Assembly: GCA_948567375.1 (NCBI GenBank)
Contig: OX419756.1
Location: 65,610,333 to 65,674,332 of the forward strand
DNA from: Lunularia cruciata
Taxonomy: Eukaryota; Streptophyta; Marchantiopsida; Lunulariales; Lunulariaceae
Direction of reading: 5' to 3'
DNA: 64,000 nucleotides
The translations under genes were made by a program, and so were the position numbers. The notes below the pieces were generated by a model. The model saw nothing but the letters and a program-made list of their open reading frames with translations, was not told the origin of the DNA and ran no database searches. Every line of letters starts with the position of its first letter. The first letter of the stretch is position 1. This document shows, piece after piece, positions 57,170 to 64,000 of this stretch.

Positions 57170-58256
57170 AGCATGAATGTGCATCGCATTTACCTTGAAA
57201 GTTCTGAACACTGAAATTCGAATTCGGTAGTGTTATTCTTTCGGAACATTCATTCGATTGATTCTTTTCTAGAGGGCTAGTCGGTACTTTCGACTTGTAC
57301 GGACTGTACAGGCATCACCAATCATCTACAATAGACGGATTCTGGATTCTGCTATTACTGTACTCAGAAATTAAAGGAAGTTGTGTGATAAAAAAGTTGA
57401 GAATCTGTATCATTCCTAGAGGACTGTCTATGGAAAGCCCGAAGAAGACAAGTGAATATAGCTAAACGTATACGAAATCTATAAACGGATGATTGATACA
57501 AAAGATTAGCGTAGCGTCGACGAGGAACGAGGAGAGATAAGAGAGACGTGAAAGAAATTTCCAGTGTACATTTGGAGCCTATAGGATAAAAGTATATAAG
57601 AATTTATTTTGGTTTGGTTTTATTCAAGTTTGGTCTAATTTTTATTTAGAATGAAAGTCATAATAATTCTAAAAAAAGATAGGGTGTAATTAATTTCTTT
57701 TAGTATTTAAATACTTATTCAGAATGATGTGTCCCGGTCTTTTGTTATCAATTTTATTTGTGTTCCTTAGTTTTAAGATTACGGAAATGAGACGTTAGGA
57801 TCTATGTTGCTTTTATTCTTTGGACAATTAACATTTTCGAATGTGAAGTGTGATATAAATGAGTTCTGGTTTCATAAAGAATAAAGAACAGAACATCTCA
57901 TTGTGAGGATCGCGGGAAATAATCACATAAGAGCCCACGGGGACTGGACCTGGAGTGTCCAGAGCGGAATAGACAGGTCCTAGAGTGGACCAAGCAATAG
58001 GGCATGATAGACTACAGAATGAACGAGACCATAGAGCTCAAAGTTGGGGAACAGGGTTGCAGAATTACTAGCTGCAGGTAGAACAAGAAAGCTAAACAAG
58101 AAAGCCCACATAAAATTCTATAGAAATGTAATTAGATAAATCTATGGAAATGCATTTCAATGGTTGATAGATACAATCAATTTTGGTGCTTGATTTCGAA
58201 ATGATTTTGCGATGAATGTGTTAAGGGCATTGATATTAACTAGTATGATATCCCGA
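57170..58256. other. intergenic, no gene seen
   Basis: Mixed composition. No ORF, repeat or RNA gene was recognised. It separates the proline-rich gene promoter from its partial duplicate. Confidence 0.45.
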
Positions 58257-58510
58257 GGCCTCGGAACAATCGTCACGCAAAGTATGGTGTGGGGATACTG
58301 GTTGCTAGCTTTGACCACGCAGTATATAGAGCTTCGAAGCAGCACTACCGGTAGGCGTGCTTGTGAGACTTTGCATATTTTGGGAACTTAATCATGATTT
58401 CTGTGGTTGCTGGCAGAGACAGACACGACAGGAATGTGCGTCTCATAAATTCTTAAACAATTGTAATCCGGAAGTGTTATTCTCACTAAAAAAAATTCGA
58501 CTTTCCTGTT
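58257..58510 (-). repeat. duplicate of the proline-rich gene promoter region
   Basis: It shares blocks with 56999-57240 in the same order: caatcgtcac-caaagtatg, gcagtatat-agcttcgaagcagcactacc, gcgtgcttg-gagactttg and agtgttattct. On the minus strand the duplicate diverges just before the place of the ATG, so no gene follows. A further short echo (atgtgcgtctcat) is at 58735. Confidence 0.75.
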
Positions 58511-59989
58511 CTTACCAAAATCTAGACCGCAAGTTCGTACTTTCGACTTGTAATCACTGTCCTAAGTTCACCGTATTAGCTTAGAGAATAATATATTACC
58601 CCAAGGAATGAATGATATATATAAATAGTACCCGAAGGGAGACGGCACTTGTTTGTCCCTTGTACAAGTGTGAAGAGTAAAAGAGTACAAAAGAAAAGAG
58701 TACAAAGCGGCCAAAATAGACATGACAGCAATGTGCGTCTCATCTACCTTAAATAAATTCTTAAACCATTTATAAAAAAATAAAATAATTTATTTACTTT
58801 GAAGCAAATACGTTGCAATGATCCTGCCTCCTACTCACTCACTCTATGTACGAAGCTCTCTTACCTTGGTACATAGATTGATAAGCCGACTAGGTGATGG
58901 ATTTGTATAAAAGTGATACATATGGATTTCTTCCTCCTCCTAAGCTCTTCTTTTTATAATCTCCAAAATTACCATATCAAATACTTCAATACAATGTTTA
59001 CTTTTTAGTTATAACTTCTGGATAAAGAAATCTTAAGTCATAGGCGTCCGAATAGGTTTTTGGTCTCACATGCTTTTTTAGAGTGAAGAATTATCACCTA
59101 CAATAAGAAAGTTTCAAAACCTATACTTGGTTTAGGGTTTTATTTTGTAAGAATGATCCCTAAAAAGTGTGAAAAAATATGCAGGAAATAGTTATGAAGA
59201 AGCATATCTTTGATTTAATTATCTTTTATATCTATATGATTTGTTGATTTGATGAATATATAATAAAGCTTAATCTAGAATTTCTATGGTACCCATGATC
59301 TGGACTGTCCCTTTTTCTTTCATTGTGTATAAATAAGTCCTAAGAAGCCCTGTAGATAAAATGTAGATAGATAGGATGCATTTAAGCATCTATGAGTTTT
59401 ATAGAAGAAGGTGCATAATCCAAATATTTATTATCATCATTATTCTAAAGGTTTGTATGGACACTCTTTAGGAATACCATATGTTCTTTGGAAGAAATGG
59501 TACCATTTTGAAGGACGGGTATCATTCTGAAGGAAGGAAAAATTGTCTAAGCAAAAGAAAATATTGAATATTATATTTTCTTGGGAATGCAAGGACTACC
59601 GCCATAAGAATTCATTCATGCTAGTATAGTAGTTGCTCAAAGAATCTCCCGTGAGAATGTCAATGGAGATTGATTGAATAACAGTACAAGGCAGAGGTGT
59701 GACTTCAAATTGGTCATGGGTTGAATGAGACAAATCACCAATTCACTTTTGTCGTATTTTGGAGGGAGTTCAAGAGATTAGAATTTGCCTTGTCCAAGTT
59801 TAGTTTCAAATCTATATTTTGTATGAGATCGGTTTACCAAAAGCAAAAGGAGAAGAATAGACATAAAAGAAATCATATGAATCCGGTAAAATCTAATAAA
59901 TTGCAACCTATATAGTGTAATACTGATTTAGTCGCTCAATTTTGAACAGATTATATACTCAAAATATTCTGCTCTTACTATTAAGTTTT
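58511..59989. other. AT-rich intergenic DNA
   Basis: No gene or repeat family recognised. The ORF 59721-59915 shows no domain. Confidence 0.5.
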
Positions 59990-60387
59990 ATACTTATGTA
60001 TAGGATCTTCTAGAGTTGTATAAACGTGAACCTTTGTTTTGGTCACTCTCTTACTGTGTTGAGTTGCTTGGCTAACATGAATATCAATCAATTATTTTTA
60101 CAATAAGATGTATGTTTCAATTTTTGGACTTCTCTTAACATATCAAATGAGACTGTTTTGTATATCGATATATGAAATGATGATTGTTCTTTGTTGACTC
60201 ATATTGATTCTAGTAATAATTTAAAATTTTGGATTATAATATGAATAAATAAATAAATTTAAATATCTAAATAAATAAATTGATCAATATTGACAGTAAT
60301 TTTTTTCTATTTTCATCTTTATTGATATTCCTTGGTGATGTTTTTTCAATTCTTGATTCTAATATTGTTTGTACATCAATCATGTTG
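59990..60387 (+). repeat. segmental duplicate (partner 54116-54600)
   Basis: Matches the 54 kb copy until the family P element begins at 60388, in the middle of an attgtttgtacatcaat phrase. The P element therefore inserted at or within the duplicated block. Confidence 0.8.
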
Positions 60388-61044
60388 TGTGTATATACAT
60401 CACTACACAACATACATCGCTGTCAACATCATACACTATAGAAGCACAACTCACACATACGTCATACATAGACTCTAAAGTGCCACAATAATCAGATTGC
60501 TTACCACTCTCAACTCAACTCAACTTAGATCAGTACTTGATCTGTCACTCTTTAAAATGCCAACAACTGGGCACTGATTACAGTCAAGCCACACCCACTC
60601 AAGCATAGAGAATCCAGGTGACGCTCACCGGTCTCTGTCCACCATAGCCAGGAACTCAAAGGCTCAACATCAAAGAAGTGAGCTCTCTAGAGCTCACTTT
60701 GAAACTATACCCCTTGGACTTGAGCTAGCACTGAAACCCTAACAGTCCTGCTGATGGCACACTTGACGGTGCAAACGGTGCAAAGTGACAGTAGGCCCCA
60801 CCGTGAAGTCAATACCCCAAACATGAAATCTTACCGTCGGAAAGTAGTCTCTGAGATACTGTTGAAATAACTCTAACTACTATCATTGGAACTCCAATGT
60901 TTGAGCATCTAGATGCAGCACTACAAATGGTGTGACAGCTGTCCTGCGTATATACATTGCTACACAACATACATCGCTGTCAACATCATACACTATAGAA
61001 GCACAACTCACACATAAGTCATACATAGACTCTAAAGTGCCACA
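60388..61044 (-). repeat. family P 3' terminal region
   Basis: 100 bp unit at 60945-61044 next to a purine-rich tract (minus strand ctaggggggcaat), 457 bp middle, second 100 bp unit at 60388-60487. Same plan as 41596-42253. Confidence 0.75.
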
Positions 61045-61212
61045 ATTGCCCCCCTAGTTGGCGGTTAGGTCCCTCTAACTCCAAATAGCCATCTATTCTA
61101 AGTTTATGGTAAACCCTCTAATGGGCAAAGATCAGGAGGCCGGGTGCTATGGAGCCCCATCGTTAGTGCCTGTTTGCAATCAATACCATATAAAGAATGA
61201 ACTAGCTATAGG

Positions 61213-61650
61213 TCAAGTACATCTAGGACATAACCACTGTCCTTGAGGAACCACTATGAGGGAAGGAGTCATACATGCCATATGCCATCCTCTCAAACAA
61301 CTATCATACACTAACATAGTAGCAGCTCCACCAGAAGAGCCACATAACATACACCTCAAGCCTGCACGTACAAGTGCCAAGCTTAGGTCCATAGTACCAT
61401 CAATGTTTGGGAGGTGGCATGGTGCACAATTGCGCACATGATCCTTCCAAAAAATACCATCACGTCCTTCTAACACAAGGACTCCAGATGGCAGAACCTC
61501 GTGCACTCTCAAGATAGTGCGGCCTGTAGAAACATCAAGTGTCGTCGGTGCTGTCTGCTGTAGATATACATAGTCGCCTAGATGAAATCAACGGATGGAG
61601 GGTCTATAACCTCCTCCTCAAATGGTAGCAAAGCGTAAAGTATCTCTATG
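61213..61650 (-). pseudogene. family P integrase tail with PHD finger (copy 3)
   Basis: The minus-strand frame 61512-61213 is open and ends at a natural-looking stop after WLCPRCT. It has the SH3-like piece (HEVLPSGVLVLEGRDG), the CAPC pair, CMLC, a third pair with one Cys changed to Tyr (VYDSC), GWHMAC and CPRC. Seven of eight PHD ligands remain; the one lost here is intact in copy 2. This copy fixes the C-terminus of the polyprotein. Confidence 0.85.
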
Positions 61651-62640
61651 TTGAGCAATTGCCAAGTTCTCAAAGGCCATCGGCATCACTCCCCGAAAGA
61701 TCTTTGCCCACTGAGAACATGCGCTCATCCATACATCGGGGTCATCCAAGTCCAAAACTACAATAGCATCTCAATGAATGGCTGCAAGTAAATTAGGATC
61801 TTGTCCATAGAGTAGAAAGTATGGAGAGAAGGATGCTAAGGAGGCTTGCCAGCTGAATTGATAGCCCATGGCCAACCAAGGTAATTGGAGATCCCAATCT
61901 CCCAAGTGGCCTCTCTGCAAACCATAATTTTGCAATCCTCTCTTCACTATTTGAACCACTCTCTCTGCTAAGCCATTTGCCTCAAGGTGATCTCAGGATG
62001 TGGTACAATGATCAATCAAAGCCTTGTCACACAAGACCTGAAACTCCCCCAAGAACTTTGTACCCTGATCAGTCAAAACCTCAGCTGGTGCACCAAAATG
62101 ACTAAGAACTTGATCCAAGAATGAGTAAGTTGTCCCTTCACTAGACTTGTCAAGTAGTGCCACCAACTCAATCCACTTGGAGAAGTGCTCCACCATCACC
62201 AAAACATACCGATGATGTCTCACAGTCAGCAGTAAAGGTCCGGCAAAGTTTAAACTCCAACGGTAACCCAATTGCATGATACGTAATGGGTGTAACTGTG
62301 GCGTAGGAGCATTGAATGATGCTCTAACTTGGTCACAAACCACACATTTGGCAACAAACTGCTATACCTTGGTCTGCATACCATGCCACCAATAATGACT
62401 CTAGAGTAAGCTATACGTATGCTTTACTCCAAAATGTCCTAGCTCCTCATGAGCATGACGGACCAACTGTGGTCTTTGAGATGGAAGTGGTATTACTTGC
62501 ACCCTACCATCCTCTCATACACACAAAAGGTGTCTACCCTCCAATTTGAACCGTCTGGCTTGCTAAAGAACATGGTCTCTCTCCTTGGCCCCAACTGTGC
62601 CACCCACAACACTAGTACAAAGATAGTCCATCACTAATCA
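61651..62640 (-). pseudogene. family P integrase (copy 3)
   Basis: Frame 62343-61993 holds CDQVRASFNAPTPQLHPL, the first core region (SLNFAGPL, where the catalytic Asp is Asn), HFSKWIELVALLDKS and VLTDQGTKFLGEFQVLCD. Frame 61959-61771 holds the region after the catalytic Glu (VKRGLQNYGLQRGHLGDWD, YFLLYGQDPN). The zinc-binding part lies at about 62343-62520. Few stops, but the first Asp change and frameshifts make it inactive. Confidence 0.85.
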
Positions 62641-63240
62641 TCATGAATGTCTTGCTGAACTGTACCAATATCTTCACTCTCTGGATCGGTGACCTCAATA
62701 ACTCCTCATGTATGTGCTGAGAGAGATACCACCAAAGCCTCTACAAATATACACAAAAAGGCTGATGCATGCCAACCTGGCACCATCTCCTCATCTGTCT
62801 CACCATGCCAACGTGCTCCGGTCTGATCCTGGTGGCTGGGACATGGGTTTCTACTCAACCCATCTGCATCACGGTTCACCACTCCAGGTCTGTGAACAAC
62901 CATGAAATCATACTCCTGTAAAATTAGAGCCCATCATGCAAGCTTCCTTGAAAGCTTATCTGACTCCATCAACCACTTCAGTGGTTGATGATCAATGATG
63001 AGAGTGAAGGGGTTACCAAATAGGTAACATCAGAAATGTGCTACTGCCCAAACTGCTGCCAAGCACTCTCCCTCATTTGAACTATACTTTGCCTTTGATG
63101 AATTGTTGGAGCAACTAGCATAGGCCACCAAAAACTCCTTCTCCTCATCATCATGCTGGGCGAGCACCGCTCCAAGCCCCAACATACTCCAATCAGTGTG
63201 AACCTGAAATGGTCGTCACCTGATCGGTCTCCTCAAAATA
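62641..63240 (-). pseudogene. family P RNase H and linker (copy 3)
   Basis: The minus strand carries the WSMLGLGA region near 63190, the YSSNEGECLAAVW type block near 63070, TFLIIDHQPLKWLMESDK near 62960, and the VVHRPGVVNRDADGLSRNP tail near 62880. Order and content match 39418-39800 of copy 2. Confidence 0.8.
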
Positions 63241-64000
63241 TGAGCAAATGTCAACCTCTCCTTGAGCTCTACAAAAGCTCTCTCATGCTCATCTCCCCAA
63301 CACCACTCCTGTGTAAGCTTGGTCAGCTTTATCAAGGCCTTGGCAATGGCACTAAATCCTCTAACATAGCGGCGATAGAAGTTTGCCAACCCAAGGAATG
63401 CTCGCACTCTGCTCACATCCGTAGGCCGAGGAATACGTGCAATAGTCTCCACCTTGGTCTGCTGAACACCAAGTCCTACGGGGTAGATAGTGTGACCCAA
63501 ATACTCAACTTGCTTGTAGAAGAACCTACACTTCCCAGGATGTAATTTGAGTCCATGAGATCTCAACCTCTCAAACACCTCCAACAATTGTCTTTCATGC
63601 TCCTCCACAGTAGTGCTATAAACCAAAATGTCATCAATATAGCACCAAGAAAAATCCAATCCAGCTAGGATCCTATCCATGACCCTCTGGAATTCAGCAA
63701 GAGTGTTCTTTAACCCAAATGGTAAGAACCTCCACTGATATAACACATCCTTGCTGTGAGGATCAATAACCCAAAATGCTATCTTGGACTTATCCTCCTC
63801 CCTAATCGGCAATTGATGATATCCCGCTCAAAGATCCAAAGTACTGAAAATCTTTGCATGCCCATTTGCATCAAAAATCTCCTCCACTATAGGCATGGCA
63901 TACCGATCAACCCTGGTCTGTCAATTGATAGGACGTAATCTCCACACATCTGCCTATCTGTATAGTTGCCATGCATATCCTTCTTGGCTGGCATCACTGT
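63216..64000 (-). pseudogene. family P reverse transcriptase (copy 3, partial)
   Basis: The frame 63812-63216 is open for 198 codons: FWVIDPHSKDVLYQWRFL, PFGLKN, the catalytic YIDDILVYS, KCRFFYKQVEYLGHT and RVRAFLGLANFYRRYVRG. The N-terminal RT motifs continue toward 64000 with frame breaks, and the window ends inside RT. This is the longest intact retroelement frame here and the best query for the family. Confidence 0.92.

Larger units (their letters stand above)
60388..64000 (-). mobile_element. Ty3/gypsy family P, copy 3 (best preserved, window-truncated)
   Basis: On the minus strand, from 64000 down: RT, RNase H, integrase, SH3-like domain and PHD finger, polypurine tract, terminal region ending at 60388. 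Its frames are longer and have fewer stops than copy 2, so it is younger or less mutated. The protease, methyltransferase and gag would lie beyond the window. Confidence 0.9.

Overview
The window looks like nuclear DNA of a land plant with a large, repeat-rich genome. It is AT-rich, packed with old LTR retrotransposons nested in one another, and has two small gene islands with plant-type promoters and a plausible spliced gene. Nothing in it lets me name the species; a gymnosperm, fern, lycophyte or similar lineage would fit the repeat load, but that is a guess. Only about three host genes can be argued for. All retroelement coding regions are decayed by stop codons and frameshifts. || Layout. 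1-2633: 3' part of a Ty3/gypsy copy (family P), split by a solo LTR (family S). 3108-3818: two fragments of a PIF/Harbinger-type transposase in head-to-head inverted orientation. 4500-6900: no gene seen. 6.9-10.5 kb: gene island with a possible minus-strand ORF (7382-7744) and a two-exon plus-strand gene (8363-9737). 12955-21660: minus-strand remnants of a second gypsy-like family (T), with a 3.1 kb minisatellite-bearing LTR element (family M) inserted at 18129-21218. 21661-42253: a near-complete family P element, about 9.9 kb once five insertion blocks are discounted. 42254-52690: more family T, holding another S and another M element. 52.7-60.4 kb: AT-rich non-repeat DNA with local duplications and a secreted proline-rich protein gene (56492-56968, minus). 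60388-64000: a third family P copy on the minus strand, cut by the window end. || The main biological interest is family P. Its plus-strand copy reads gag (with CCHC knuckle) - protease - C5 cytosine DNA methyltransferase - reverse transcriptase - RNase H - integrase - PHD finger. The methyltransferase lies between protease and RT; the PHD finger is in the same frame as the integrase C-terminal domain and recurs in all three copies. So a Ty3/gypsy element seems to have carried both a DNA-methylation writer and a histone-tail reader. || Nesting can be read from target-site duplications. Family T was hit by P. P was then hit by S solo LTRs (4-bp duplications), by a 1.9 kb T element that splits the methyltransferase (5-bp duplication gtttt), and by an M element that itself contains an inverted M element. 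One S LTR also sits inside another S LTR.
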